Assembly: GCA_016704445.1 (NCBI GenBank) | Contig: JADJAE010000012.1 | Location: forward strand, 62,001-126,000 | DNA: 64,000 nt | DNA from: Deltaproteobacteria bacterium | GTDB taxonomy: Bacteria > Myxococcota_A > Polyangia > Polyangiales > Ga0077539 | Reading direction: 5' to 3' | In this document: in pieces, positions 46,526 through 56,070 of the stretch | Layout of the letters: each line of letters opens with the position of its first letter | Position numbering within the stretch: position 1 is the first letter of the stretch | Translations under genes and position numbers: made by a program | Notes under the pieces: generated by a model | Database searches by the model: none | What the model was told of the DNA's origin: nothing | The model's input: only the letters and a program-made list of their open reading frames with translations

Positions 46526-48106
46526 TCAGTCGGCCTCGTCGACCTCGTCCATGGACTCGTCGGAGGCTTCGTCCTCGGGGGGCGCTGGAGCGCCAGCGTC
46601 GGCCATGCCGGGAGGGAGCATCCCCGACGGCGGAGGAGCGATCGCGTCGGGCGGGGCGAGCGTCTCGCCGTTGACGGCGATCTGGTCGAGCTCGCCGCCG
46701 CGCTGCTGCGCCTCCTGCTCGAAGCGGGAGCGCGCCGCCGCAGGCACCGGGTGGCGGCCGCCGTGGAGGCTCAGCGGGTCGATGAACACCCCGTCGCGCT
46801 TCACCGAAAAATGAAGGTGCGGGCCGGTGCTGCGGCCGGTGGTCCCGACGTAGCCGAGCACCTGGCGGGCGCGGACCCGCTGGCCCGGGTGGAGCCCCGC
46901 GGCGAAGCGAGAGAGGTGGCAGTAGCCGGTCTCCACCCCGAGCTGGGCGTGGCGCACCCGGATGAGGTTGCCCGACGGGCCCGCGGGGCCGACGGAGAGC
47001 ACCTGACCCTCGGCGGGAGCGTAGATGGGCGTCCCGATCGGGGCCGCCCAGTCGACGCCGTTGTGGGGCTTGAGCACGTGCAGCACCGGGTGCATCCGCC
47101 GCGGGTTGAAGCGCGACGAGATGCGGGCGCTCGGCACCGGCGAGCGCAGCGGGCCGCGCTCCCAGGACATCCCCTGCGCATCGAACCACTCGCCCGCGCC
47201 CGTGGAATACGTCACCAGGTAACCGCGCCTCCGGCCGAGCGCCCCGCGGTAGTCGAGCGCCAGCACCCGCCCGTAGCGGAAGAACTGACCGTTCATCCGC
47301 TCCTCCTCCACGATGAGGCGGAGCACGTCGTGGGCGAGGAGGCGGGGCGGGAGGTCCATCGCCTGGAAGGCCTCGGCGATGCGAGGGACCACCTCGGGGT
47401 TGAGCCCCGCCGCGCGCAGCGACGCCTCGACCGAGCCCTCCACCCGGAAGCCCGCGCGCACGGTCTCCGTGCGCATCACCACCTCGACGCGCTCGCCGCG
47501 CCACTGCCCCGCGTCGTCGCGCACCGCGGCCCACACCTGCGTCGCCGCGCGGCGGTACTCCACCCGTCGCAGCGTCCTGGTGTCGGGCTCGCGCATCGCC
47601 GCCACCCGGTCGCCCGGCCGCAGCGAGCGCATGTCGAGGAAGGGGTCGAGCGCCGCGATGGCCCGGCCCACCTCGGCGCGCGGAACCCCCACCGCCCGGA
47701 GCGCCGCCGCCAGCGGACGCCCCGCCCCGAGCGACTGCTGCACCGCCTCGAAGCGAGGCCCCGGGGGGACCGCAGCGCCGGCGTCCACCGGGACCACCGC
47801 CGCGAGCGCGTACACCGCCGGAGGGGCCGCCACCGCGGGAGCCACCGGGGCTCGCAGCGCCGCCGCCGAGGCGGTCGCTGGGAGCGAGCGGGTGGCGTGC
47901 ACGATGCCGAGGCCGACGGCGCCGAGGCTCGCGCCGAGGAGAGCGCCCATCGCGGCGACCGCGAGCACCAGCCGGGTGCCGACCCCGGAGGGCTCCTCGG
48001 GGGGGAGCGCCGCCATCCGCTTGGGCATGCGCACGACCGGATCGGGCCCCTCCATCAGGGGAAGCTCCGAGGCGATGCGCTCCGGCTCGACGGTCATCCC
48101 TCGCAC
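46526..48106 (-). CDS. Membrane-anchored M23 peptidase (MepM-like)
   Basis: A 526-aa protein with one transmembrane helix near residues 45-70, after a short cytoplasmic part. The middle (about 120-320) resembles the LysM/OapA-type region of MepM proteases. The LytM domain has KPHNGVDWAAPIGTPIY and TGPHLHFSV, with the HxxxD and HxH zinc motifs complete. The acidic C-terminus is low complexity. Expected to cut peptide cross-links in peptidoglycan, periplasm-facing. First gene of the run that continues with the lipoprotein and second M23-like gene. Confidence 0.9.
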   Translation of the reverse strand: MRGMTVEPERIASELPLMEGPDPVVRMPKRMAALPPEEPSGVGTRLVLAVAAMGALLGASLGAVGLGIVHATRSLPATASAAALRAPVAPAVAAPPAVYALAAVVPVDAGAAVPPGPRFEAVQQSLGAGRPLAAALRAVGVPRAEVGRAIAALDPFLDMRSLRPGDRVAAMREPDTRTLRRVEYRRAATQVWAAVRDDAGQWRGERVEVVMRTETVRAGFRVEGSVEASLRAAGLNPEVVPRIAEAFQAMDLPPRLLAHDVLRLIVEEERMNGQFFRYGRVLALDYRGALGRRRGYLVTYSTGAGEWFDAQGMSWERGPLRSPVPSARISSRFNPRRMHPVLHVLKPHNGVDWAAPIGTPIYAPAEGQVLSVGPAGPSGNLIRVRHAQLGVETGYCHLSRFAAGLHPGQRVRARQVLGYVGTTGRSTGPHLHFSVKRDGVFIDPLSLHGGRHPVPAAARSRFEQEAQQRGGELDQIAVNGETLAPPDAIAPPPSGMLPPGMADAGAPAPPEDEASDESMDEVDEAD

Positions 48107-48187
48107 GACTAGCAGTCCCCCGGAGGCCCCCGCAAGCGACGCCCTCCCCCGGCCCGGTGGCCGTGATAGACCACCGCGCTCTCACCG

Positions 48188-49099
48188 ATGCTCCTCCCCC
48201 TCGTGCTGCAGCTCGCCGCGACCGCAGCCACCGCCCGCCCGACGGCGGTGTTCACCGAGTGGTCCCTCGTGGAGCGAGCGCCCCGCTCGGAGCACGTGAC
48301 CGCCCGCGCGGACTACCGCCGCCGGGACGGCTCGCTGGCGCTGCTGCCGAGGGTGTTGCAGCGCTCTCCCCGCCCCAGCGCCCGCGTGGCCGGGACGGGG
48401 CAGCTCCTCCGGGTGTCCGCCTGCGGTGGGCGCTGGTGCGTCGAGCTGCCGCCGGGAGAGCGGCCAGAGCTACGGGTCGTGGCGCAGGTGACGCGCGCCA
48501 TCGAGCGGCCGAGGGCCTTCCGCACGGCGTGGCCGCGCTTCGTCGACGAGGGGGTCCCGAGCCGCAACCTGGTGGTGCTCCACCGCTCGCTCGTCGAGTA
48601 CGTCCCCGACGGGTGGACCTGCCCTCAGGAGCCCGCGGAGGAGGTCCCGTGCGTGACCCGCGTCGAGCACCCGGAGCCGCTGGTGCGACGCCTCCCGGCG
48701 CTGCCGTCGTCGCCGTGGTCGCGGGGTCTCGCGGCGGCCCTCGCGGCGCTCTCGCTCGCGGTGGCCTTCGCCCCGCGCAAGGGTCGGCTGGAGCGCTTCG
48801 CGGGCGCCCTGGGCGGCGCCACCGTGGGCCTCTCGCTGGCGCTCGCTCTCGTGGGCGCGTCGGTGCTGGGCTGGGGCCCGGCGGTGGCCGTGGCGGTGCC
48901 GGTGATGACCGCCGTGGGCGCGCTCGCGTCGGCCTCGGGGATCGGGCGGGCGATCGGGGGGGCGGCGCTGGCGGCGGTTCCGCTGATGGCCGTGGCGGGA
49001 GCGAGGGTGGAGTGGATCGCCGGGCTGGTGGCCCTCGGGAGCGCCGCGGTGGTCGCGGCGATGGGGCTCGGTCGGACGCCGCTCAGCGGTCGTGCGTGA
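48188..49099 (+). CDS. Uncharacterised membrane protein
   Basis: 303 aa. An N-terminal hydrophobic segment (1-20) is a probable signal peptide. A soluble domain (20-175) has CGGRWC and CPQEPAEEVPC cysteine pairs. The C-terminal half has four or five hydrophobic helices rich in Ala, Gly and Leu. No known family recognised. It is convergent with the kinase gene, with a 17-base overlap, and divergent from the MepM-like gene. Confidence 0.6.
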   Translation: MLLPLVLQLAATAATARPTAVFTEWSLVERAPRSEHVTARADYRRRDGSLALLPRVLQRSPRPSARVAGTGQLLRVSACGGRWCVELPPGERPELRVVAQVTRAIERPRAFRTAWPRFVDEGVPSRNLVVLHRSLVEYVPDGWTCPQEPAEEVPCVTRVEHPEPLVRRLPALPSSPWSRGLAAALAALSLAVAFAPRKGRLERFAGALGGATVGLSLALALVGASVLGWGPAVAVAVPVMTAVGALASASGIGRAIGGAALAAVPLMAVAGARVEWIAGLVALGSAAVVAAMGLGRTPLSGRA

Positions 49100-50354
49100 G
49101 GTCGTCGAGCAGCGAGCGCAGCGCGTCAGGGAGGGGCACCGCGCCGCTCAGCGCCGCGGCGGTGAGAGCGAAGCCAGCGTCGACCATGCGGTAGGCCGAT
49201 CGGGCGGTGGATCCGTAGCGCTCGGTCAGCGCCCGGCTGAGCGCCTCGGCGGCCTCCAGCACCTCGTTCGGCGCCGCGGGCGCGGTCTTCAGCGCAAACC
49301 AGAACTGCGCCCCCATGGTGTATCCCCTGGCGCTGCCCTGGGTGAGCGAGGTCAGGAAGCGACGCTCCTCGGGCTTCGCCAGCCGCGAGGGCGGCAGCCT
49401 CGCCGCGAAGAGGTAGCGCGTCGGAAGCTCCCTCGCCTCCGGGGTCACGAAGCCCTCCGCAGGCGTCAGCGCGCTCGGAGGGCGCTCGCTCAGCTCGTGC
49501 ACCGCGCCCATCGAGGCGGCCTCGACGGCGGCGTCGAGCTGCGAGGAGAAGTCCCCGGCGGTCACCGGGCGCTGCTTCGCGTCGAGGGATAGCGCCTCCA
49601 TCAGCACCTCGATCACCTCCCTCGGCGGCCGGGGCATCCGGCTCGGGACCACCACCGGAGGGGCCGGGTTGCCCACGCGCATCAGCAGCTCGGAGAGGTC
49701 ACCGGAGACGTAGGGGAGCTGCCCCGTGAGCATCTCGTAGAGCAGCAGCGCCGAGGTGTAGATGTCGCTGCGGAAGTCCGCGGGCGACCCGAGGAGCTGC
49801 TCCGGGGCCATGTACTCGGGCGTCCCGAGAATCTGCCCGGCGCGCGTCAGCTTGGGGGCGTCGTCCATCGGGCGGGCGATGCCGAAGTCGATCAGCTTCG
49901 GCACCTCCACGCCCTGCTCGCTCTTCGCCAGGAAGACGTTCGACGGCTTCAGGTCGCGGTGCACCACCCCCGCGGCGTGGATCGCCCCGAGGCCCTCCAG
50001 CATCCCCCGCTGTAGCCCCAGCGCCTCGCGCCAGGGGAGCGTCACCCTGCGCACCAGCCGGGCCTCCAGCGACTCGCCCTCGAGGATCTCCATCACCAGG
50101 CACGGCGCCCCGTCGTCGAGCAGCCCGTAGTCGAACACCCGCACCACGTTGGGGTGCTGCACCCGCGACATGAGCTGCGCCTCGCGCTCGAAGCGCTCCA
50201 CCAGGTCTTCGCGCTCCTGGCGCTGCATCACCTTTACCGCGACCGGTAATCCCAGGCTCGCGTGCTTCGCCCGGTAGACCCGGCCCATCCCTCCTTGGCC
50301 CAGCAGGTCTTCGATCACGTACCGCCCGAGCACCGTCTCGCCTGCTGCCACCAC
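49083..50354 (-). CDS. Ser/Thr protein kinase, soluble (Hanks-type)
   Basis: A 423-aa protein. The Gly loop is GQGGMGRVYRAK, with catalytic Lys at K41. VVHRDLKPSN holds the HRD Asp (D134). DFGIA follows near 156, then APE-like TPEYMAPEQLL. All catalytic parts are present. The last 130 residues are of no known domain and contain no membrane helix. It begins 3 bases after the upstream stop, so it is co-transcribed with the two uncharacterised proteins, which could be substrates or regulators. Confidence 0.93.
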   Translation of the reverse strand: MVAAGETVLGRYVIEDLLGQGGMGRVYRAKHASLGLPVAVKVMQRQEREDLVERFEREAQLMSRVQHPNVVRVFDYGLLDDGAPCLVMEILEGESLEARLVRRVTLPWREALGLQRGMLEGLGAIHAAGVVHRDLKPSNVFLAKSEQGVEVPKLIDFGIARPMDDAPKLTRAGQILGTPEYMAPEQLLGSPADFRSDIYTSALLLYEMLTGQLPYVSGDLSELLMRVGNPAPPVVVPSRMPRPPREVIEVLMEALSLDAKQRPVTAGDFSSQLDAAVEAASMGAVHELSERPPSALTPAEGFVTPEARELPTRYLFAARLPPSRLAKPEERRFLTSLTQGSARGYTMGAQFWFALKTAPAAPNEVLEAAEALSRALTERYGSTARSAYRMVDAGFALTAAALSGAVPLPDALRSLLDDLTHDR

Positions 50355-50357
50355 GCG

Positions 50358-51605
50358 CTATTCCTCTACCCCGGGCAGCGACGGCGCCGCCCGTCCGACC
50401 TTCACCGCTGCGCCGGTGAACACCATCGGCTTCGTGCTGCTCCCCCCCAGCAGCACGCCCGCCTCGCCGTCTTCAAGCTCCACCTTCATGCCCGGCGCCC
50501 AGCGCCCGACGATCTCCGCCAGCGCCTGGAACCACCCCGGGTCGTCCTGCACGAAGGACCGCGGCGCCAGCGCCGACAGCAGGTCGACGGCGCCCAGGTC
50601 GAAGCTCGCGTCCGTCGGGCAGCGCAGCACCTCGTGCTGGTACACCAGCTCCATCAGCCGCGCGACCGGGTGCCACCGCGACCGGGCCTCCGGACGGAAG
50701 GCCGCGTCGTGCACCAGGGCGCAGGTGCGGAGGCGGTGCGGGTCGATCTTCGAGCGCCCGGTGCTCAGCGTCGATCGGAGCTGGTCGAGGGCCCTCGTCG
50801 CCGCCACGGGGAAGGCGTCTCCGCCGCGAGCGCGCAGCCCCGTGAGGGCCACCGCCAGCGTCGCGTGGCCGCCCACCCGGCGCGTCGCCACGTCGAGGCC
50901 CACCAGGCGCATCGCCGCCAGCGCCAGCGCCGTCGCCTGCACCGCGCGACGGGGCACGGTGAACTCCCCAGGGGCCGCCTCGAGGAAGCGGGTGCTCGTC
51001 GGGGCGTCGGCGTCCGTGGCGCGCTCCAGCCGACGGAGGATCGCCGCCCCGCGCGACCACGGCCACGCCCCGCCCCGGGAGGCGTCGATGTGCTCGGCGT
51101 CCATCAGCGAGCGAAGGAGCATCACCGCCGCGAAGCGCGCCGGCTCGACGGTCTCCCCGGCGGTCCCGGTCTGGCCGTCGAGGATCGCCCGGAGCTGCAT
51201 CCCGGGGATCTGGAGCGCCGTGCCGTGCCCCGAGGCCAGCTCGGAGCCCAGGGCGATGAGGTCGTCCACCGAGGGCACGGAGTCGACCGCGATCTGCTGG
51301 ACGCCGATGGCCGCCAGCGCCGAGGCCATCCTCAGCGAGCGCTGGAAGCCTCCGGGGTCGAACATCACCAGCGCGTGGTCCTGGAAGACCGCCTGGCGCA
51401 CGAACTGTAGCGTGAAGGGGAGCTCGGCCGACGCGATGCCGTCCGCCACCGCCTGGGCGATCTGCACGCTCACCGGGTGCGACGGCCCGTGCACCGCGAG
51501 CGTGCGCATCAGCACGAAGAGCCGCTCGACCATCATCCGCGCGGTGGCCCCGCGGGCGTCGTCGGGCATCCCCGACGAGCGCCGGATCGTCAGCGAGTCG
51601 CTCAT
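50358..51605 (-). CDS. Uncharacterised protein with kinase-operon N-terminal domain (short form)
   Basis: 415 aa, no signal peptide or membrane segment. The N-terminal 110 residues (LFVLMRTLAVHGPSHPVSVQ, then QAVFQDHALVMFDPGGF and SVDDLIALGSELASG) align in order with the start of the 540-aa neighbour. The rest is mostly helical and resembles HDOD/HD-type helical domains, but no HD motif is seen. It overlaps the neighbour by ATGA and precedes the Ser/Thr kinase by 3 bases. Confidence 0.6.
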   Translation of the reverse strand: MSDSLTIRRSSGMPDDARGATARMMVERLFVLMRTLAVHGPSHPVSVQIAQAVADGIASAELPFTLQFVRQAVFQDHALVMFDPGGFQRSLRMASALAAIGVQQIAVDSVPSVDDLIALGSELASGHGTALQIPGMQLRAILDGQTGTAGETVEPARFAAVMLLRSLMDAEHIDASRGGAWPWSRGAAILRRLERATDADAPTSTRFLEAAPGEFTVPRRAVQATALALAAMRLVGLDVATRRVGGHATLAVALTGLRARGGDAFPVAATRALDQLRSTLSTGRSKIDPHRLRTCALVHDAAFRPEARSRWHPVARLMELVYQHEVLRCPTDASFDLGAVDLLSALAPRSFVQDDPGWFQALAEIVGRWAPGMKVELEDGEAGVLLGGSSTKPMVFTGAAVKVGRAAPSLPGVEE

Positions 51606-53224
51606 CTCCGCTGCCCCTCGAGCTCCCTCAGCGACTTGAGCCGCGCCCGCAGCTCCGGCGGGTCGAGCAGCTCGCCCGGGTGCCAGCGCGACACCGCCGC
51701 GGCCACCTCCGGGTCGGCCTCCGCGGCGTCGCAGAGGGCGACGCGCACCGCCGCCGCGACGCGCTTGGAGCGCACCAGCGGGAGGCAGAGCTCGGTGAAG
51801 AGCCCGGCGCTCACCAGGGCCCGGCCGAGCATCCGCACGCTCTCCGCCGACCAGCCCTCGCCGTGCTGCGCGAGCAGGGCCTCCGCCAGCACGCGCGCCC
51901 CCGCGGCGCCGGCCTCGATGAAGAGCGGCGCGAGCTGCGACTCGACGAAGCCGCCGGAGAGCTCGGCCCAGCGGGAGCTCAGCGAGGGCGCGAGCCTCGG
52001 GCGCACCTCCGCGGGGAGCGCGCCCAGCAGCTTGGGGAGCGCGGGCCTCGGCACCCTCGCCATCAGCGGCGCCAGCAGCTCGACCGCGTCGTCCCGCTCG
52101 GCCAGCAGCGAGCCCAGGGCGTGCGCCTCCGGGGGCCGCAGCGAGGGGACGTCCAGCAGCGCGATGAAGCGCTGGACGCCGAGGGAGGTGATGATGCGCA
52201 GGGCGATGTCGACCAGGGCGGTGTCGGCCGCTGCGCCGTCGAGGAGGGCGTGGGCGACGCGCGAGGCGAGCTCCGGAGAGACCGCCGCCAGCAGGTTGGC
52301 GAGCACCCGGTGGCCGTCGGCGTCGTGGGCGAAGGCGCGCACCGCGGCGGTGGGGAGCTCGGGGAAGTCGAGGCCCTGGAGCACCGCGCGGGCGAAGGGG
52401 TCGTTGCGGCGCACGCTGGAGGCGAGCAGGTCGATCACGTCGACGTCGAAGTGCTCGCGCAGGGTGTCGGCGAGCTGCCGGGCGAGCGCGTCGGGGGTGT
52501 GCTCCGCCTGCAGCGCGGGGATCGCCAGCACCGCAGTGGCCTCGCACAGGCTCCAGCGGGAGGCCTCCTCGCAGCGGAAGCGCAGCGCGGCGCGCAGGGC
52601 CTCGTGCATGACCGGCGGCTCGTCGTCGTGCTCCGCGTCGAGCGAGGCGTCGAACTCCTCGCGCGTGGAGACCGCGTCGAGGTCGAGCGCGGCGAGCTCG
52701 ATGGAGTCCTCCTCGAGGGCCATCACCCCGCCGAGCCGGCGGCGCACCGCCAGGAGGCCGCCCTCCAGGAAGCCGTCGGGCGCCACGGCCGCCTCGGGCA
52801 GCTCGGCCTCCACGGCCTCCATGAAGCTGGTCTGCAGCTCGACCTCGAAGCCCGTGGCCGCGCCTCCGCCCCAGAGCCAGTCGCGGAAGCGCTCGAGCGA
52901 GGAGACCTCCGGCTCGCAGCGGGCCAGCTCCTCGGCGAGCTGGCAAAGCTCCTGGACCGTCACCGTCTCCCTCGGCGTCACCAGCCGCAGGCCCGCCATG
53001 AAGATCGGCAGCAGCCAGCGCACCTCCTCGTCGCCGCCGCCGAGGGCCACGTCGTCGCGGACGTACAGCTCCGTCGCCCCGAAGCGGAGCGGCGCCCGGT
53101 CGACCGCCAGCCACGCGTCGCGGAGCCGCAGCCCCGCGGCCTCGACGGCTGATCCGTGGGTGCGCGCCGTGCGCACGAGGGCGTCGAGCGCGCGGCCGAG
53201 GGTGCGGACGTCCTTCGGCGACAC
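51602..53224 (-). CDS. Uncharacterised helical-repeat protein (long form)
   Basis: 540 aa. The N-terminus shows the same layout as the 415-aa neighbour: an ALVRTARTHGSAVE block, ELYVRDDVALGG, then VTVQELCQLAEELARCE. The C-terminal 300 residues consist of repeated helical pairs of HEAT-like type, for example FIALLDVPSLRPPEAHALGSLLA. No catalytic motif was found. It is the first gene of the three-gene unit with the 415-aa protein and the kinase. Confidence 0.6.
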   Translation of the reverse strand: MSPKDVRTLGRALDALVRTARTHGSAVEAAGLRLRDAWLAVDRAPLRFGATELYVRDDVALGGGDEEVRWLLPIFMAGLRLVTPRETVTVQELCQLAEELARCEPEVSSLERFRDWLWGGGAATGFEVELQTSFMEAVEAELPEAAVAPDGFLEGGLLAVRRRLGGVMALEEDSIELAALDLDAVSTREEFDASLDAEHDDEPPVMHEALRAALRFRCEEASRWSLCEATAVLAIPALQAEHTPDALARQLADTLREHFDVDVIDLLASSVRRNDPFARAVLQGLDFPELPTAAVRAFAHDADGHRVLANLLAAVSPELASRVAHALLDGAAADTALVDIALRIITSLGVQRFIALLDVPSLRPPEAHALGSLLAERDDAVELLAPLMARVPRPALPKLLGALPAEVRPRLAPSLSSRWAELSGGFVESQLAPLFIEAGAAGARVLAEALLAQHGEGWSAESVRMLGRALVSAGLFTELCLPLVRSKRVAAAVRVALCDAAEADPEVAAAVSRWHPGELLDPPELRARLKSLRELEGQRR

Positions 53225-53311
53225 GCCAGGGATGATAGCGGACCCGACGCCGCGGTGGGACGGGCTTCGTCGCCCTCACGCCCTCGGAGGCTCCGGGAGG
53301 GGGGAGCGGAG

Positions 53312-55298
53312 CTACTGGTCGAGCCCGGCGCCCGCGCGCAGGAGCTGCAGCTGCTCTCGCACCACGGCCCGCAGGTTGCGGAGGTTGAAGGGCTTCTCGA
53401 TGAGGGCGTTGGGGGCCTTGTCGAAGAACGCGCGCGCCTTCGGGGTGAAGGTTCCGCCGGTCACGAAGATCATCCGCTCCTGCTGGTCGCCCGCGAGGCG
53501 GCCGAGCTCGGCGTGCAGCTCGATGCCCGTCATCTGCGGCATCATCACGTCGCAGAGGATCACGTCGTAGCGCTGCCCCGCGCCGATGAGGGTGAGCGCC
53601 TCGCGGCCGCTCTCGACCACGATGACCTCGTGGTCGCGCTCGAGCACCCGGCGCAGCGTGGTGCCGACCATCGGGTCGTCGTCCACCACCAGGATGCGCC
53701 CCTCGCGCTTGCGCGCCTCGGTGGCGGGGCGGGGCAGCGTCGAGGGGCTCACCTCCACCGGCACGCCGGGGAGCGACACGGTGAAGGTCGTCCCCTGGCC
53801 GGGCTCGCTGGTGACGGTGATGTCCCCGCCGAGGGCCGGTGACGATGCCGTGGCAGATGGAGAGCCCGAGGCCGACGCCCCGGCCCACCGGGCGCGTGGT
53901 GAAGAAGGGGTCGAAGATCTGGGCGCGGTGCTCCGGGGCGATGCCCACGCCGCTGTCGTGCACCTCGATGAACACCCGGCCGGCAGGGTTGGTGCGCGTC
54001 ACCACCCGGATCGTGTTGCGGTCGCCAGCCCCCTCGGGCAGCGCCTGCGCGGCGTTGAGCAGGAGGTTGATGAACACCTGACCGAGGCGCGCCTCGTCGG
54101 CCTCCACCGCGGGCACCCACTGGTAGTCGCGCACCACCCGCGCACGGCGGCGCAGCTCGGTGGACACCATGTTGATCGAGAGGTCGAGCACGCTGTGGAC
54201 GTCGAGGCGCACCCGCTGCTCCTCGTCGGCGCGGGCGAAGGTCTTGAGCGCCCTCACGATGCGGCGGACCTTCTCGGCCCCCTGACGCCCCTCGCTGGCG
54301 AGCTCCTCGATCTCCCGCACCCGGTCGGCGGGCAGCGTCCCGGCGAGCGAGCGCACCTCCTCGACGATGAGGTCGAGGTTGGCGGTGAGGTAGGCGAGCG
54401 GGTTGTTGATCTCGTGCGCGACCCCGGAGGCGAGCGTGCCCACGGAGGCCATGCGGTCGTTGAAGAGCAGCTGCGCCTGGGCCTGCTTGCGCTCGGTGAT
54501 GTCGAGGGCGGTGGAGAGGTAGCCCACGATCTGGCCCCCCTCGTCGCGCAGAGCCACCGCGCCGCAATGGACCCAGACGATGCGCCCGTCGGCCACGCGG
54601 TAGCGGTACTCCATCGAGAACTCACGGCCCTGCCGCTCGCAGAGGAGCCACTCCGCGGCGACCCGCTCCCGGTCGTCGGGGTGCAGCACGAGGTCCCACG
54701 GCTTGCCGACGACCTCGGCGGCGGAGTAGCCGGTGAGCTGGCACCAGCGCTCGTTGACGAAGGTGCAGGATCCGGCGAGGTCGGCCTCGAGGATGCCCAC
54801 GGGCACCTGTCGGCAGAGCGTCCTGACGCGGCGGTCGCTCTCGCGGCTCGCGCGCTCGGCCCGGCGCTGCGCGGTCACGTCCATCACCTGCCGGATGATC
54901 TGCCGCGGCACCCCGTGCTCGTCGGGCACCATCGACGCGTGGACCACCGTCTCCAGCACCTCGCCGCCCTTGCGGATGAAGCGCTTGGAGAGCTCGTAGC
55001 GATCGATCTCCCCGCGCAGCAGCCGCTCGTGCAGCGCGATGTCCGCCGCGAGGTCGTCGGGGTGGCTCACGTCCCTGAAGGACATCGAGCGCATCTCCTC
55101 GACGGAGTACCCGAGCAGCTCGCTGAGGCTCCGGTTCACCTGCAGCCAACGCCCCTCGGCGCTGGTGAGCGCCATCCCGATGGGCGCGTGGTCGAACGCG
55201 AGGCGGAAGCGCTCCTCCGCCGCGCGCAGCAGCTCACCGGGCTTGTCGATGTCGTCGATCACCTTGCAACCTTTAGCGTGCGCAACGATTTCAGGCAT
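53312..55298 (-). CDS. PAS-PAS sensor histidine kinase fused to a receiver domain (frameshifted)
   Basis: From the ATG at 55298. Two PAS domains (FDHAPIGMALTSAEG; CRQVPVGILEADLAG) each end in a PAC-like ITERKQAQ or VTAQRR segment. The kinase core follows: SGVAHEINNPLAYL (H-box), NLLLNAAQALP (N-box), DSGVGIAPEH and GRGVGLGLSICHGIV. The receiver has VVDDDPMVGTTL, CDVMMPQMTG with the phospho-Asp, and a later Lys in LIEKPF. The frame changes near 53838 by one extra base in an ACCGGCCC context, so the receiver reads from another frame (53312-53779). No membrane helix. A cytoplasmic hybrid kinase is expected; signal unknown. Confidence 0.87.
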
Positions 55299-55380
55299 CC
55301 CCCCCCCGGGGGCGGTCTTGAAGGTCCTGGCGACGAGTTCGACGCGAGCCCCCTTACCAGTGCATAGGGTGCGGGCTCCA

Positions 55381-56070
55381 ATGTCCACCCCCAGGCTGCG
55401 ACTCGTGCTCGACACCAACGTGCTGGTCGCCGCGCTGCTCACGCCCGGGCGCACGCCCGACCGGGCGCTCTCGGCGATCTTCGCCCGGGGCGACGTGGTG
55501 CTCTACGACGCGAGGCTGGAGGCCGAGTACCGGGCGGTGCTGGCGCGACCGAAGTTCCGCGGCATCGACCCGGGGAGGGTGGAGAGGCTGCTGGCTGCGG
55601 TGCTCTCGGACGCCGAGGACGTGGGGGCGGTCGAGCGCTGGGAGGGGGCCATGACCGACGCGGACGATCGGGCCTTCGTCGAGGTGGCCCTCGGGGGGCG
55701 GGCCGACGCGGTGGTCACGGGCAACGCGCGGCACTACCCCACGCAGCTCTCCTTCGCGGTGCTCTCCCCCGCGGCGCTGCTGGAGAGGCTCGGCGGGTCA
55801 CTGCCCCTCGACGATGGCTCGCACGAAGGCGTCGTAGGCGTCCTTCATGGGGAGCTCGTCGCGCACCGTGAGGCGGCGGCGGACGGTGACGCTCTCGGCC
55901 CCGGAGCGAGGGTCGATGGCCACCTGCGGGAAATCCTCCCAGAGCGTGCCGATGCCGCGCTTCTGCCAGGCGGGGACGTCGTTGAAGTTGATCCCGTTCT
56001 GGAAGAGCAGCTCGTTTCGGTCGGCGACGGAGACCCCGCGGAGGCGCTGCGTGGCGGCGTGCTCGTCTAG
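55381..56070 (+). CDS. PIN-domain protein with antisense-overlapping C-terminus
   Basis: A 229-aa frame. Residues 1-140 form a PIN nuclease domain of the COG1569 toxin type: RLVLDTNVLVAALLTPG (first Asp), DARLEAEYRAVL, then TDADDRAFVEVALGGRADAVVTGN (acidic cluster). From about 140 onward the frame runs through the antisense of the Thg1-like gene and is unlike any PIN domain, so the natural stop is probably missing or the tail is meaningless. No antitoxin-like gene is next to it. Confidence 0.68.
   Translation: MSTPRLRLVLDTNVLVAALLTPGRTPDRALSAIFARGDVVLYDARLEAEYRAVLARPKFRGIDPGRVERLLAAVLSDAEDVGAVERWEGAMTDADDRAFVEVALGGRADAVVTGNARHYPTQLSFAVLSPAALLERLGGSLPLDDGSHEGVVGVLHGELVAHREAAADGDALGPGARVDGHLREILPERADAALLPGGDVVEVDPVLEEQLVSVGDGDPAEALRGGVLV

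Noticed and set aside
50358..55454. 1698-aa minus-strand ORF treated as one protein
   Set aside because: It joins the histidine kinase, the antisense-frame part of the 540-aa gene and the 415-aa gene by chance. Family signatures show separate genes with own starts.
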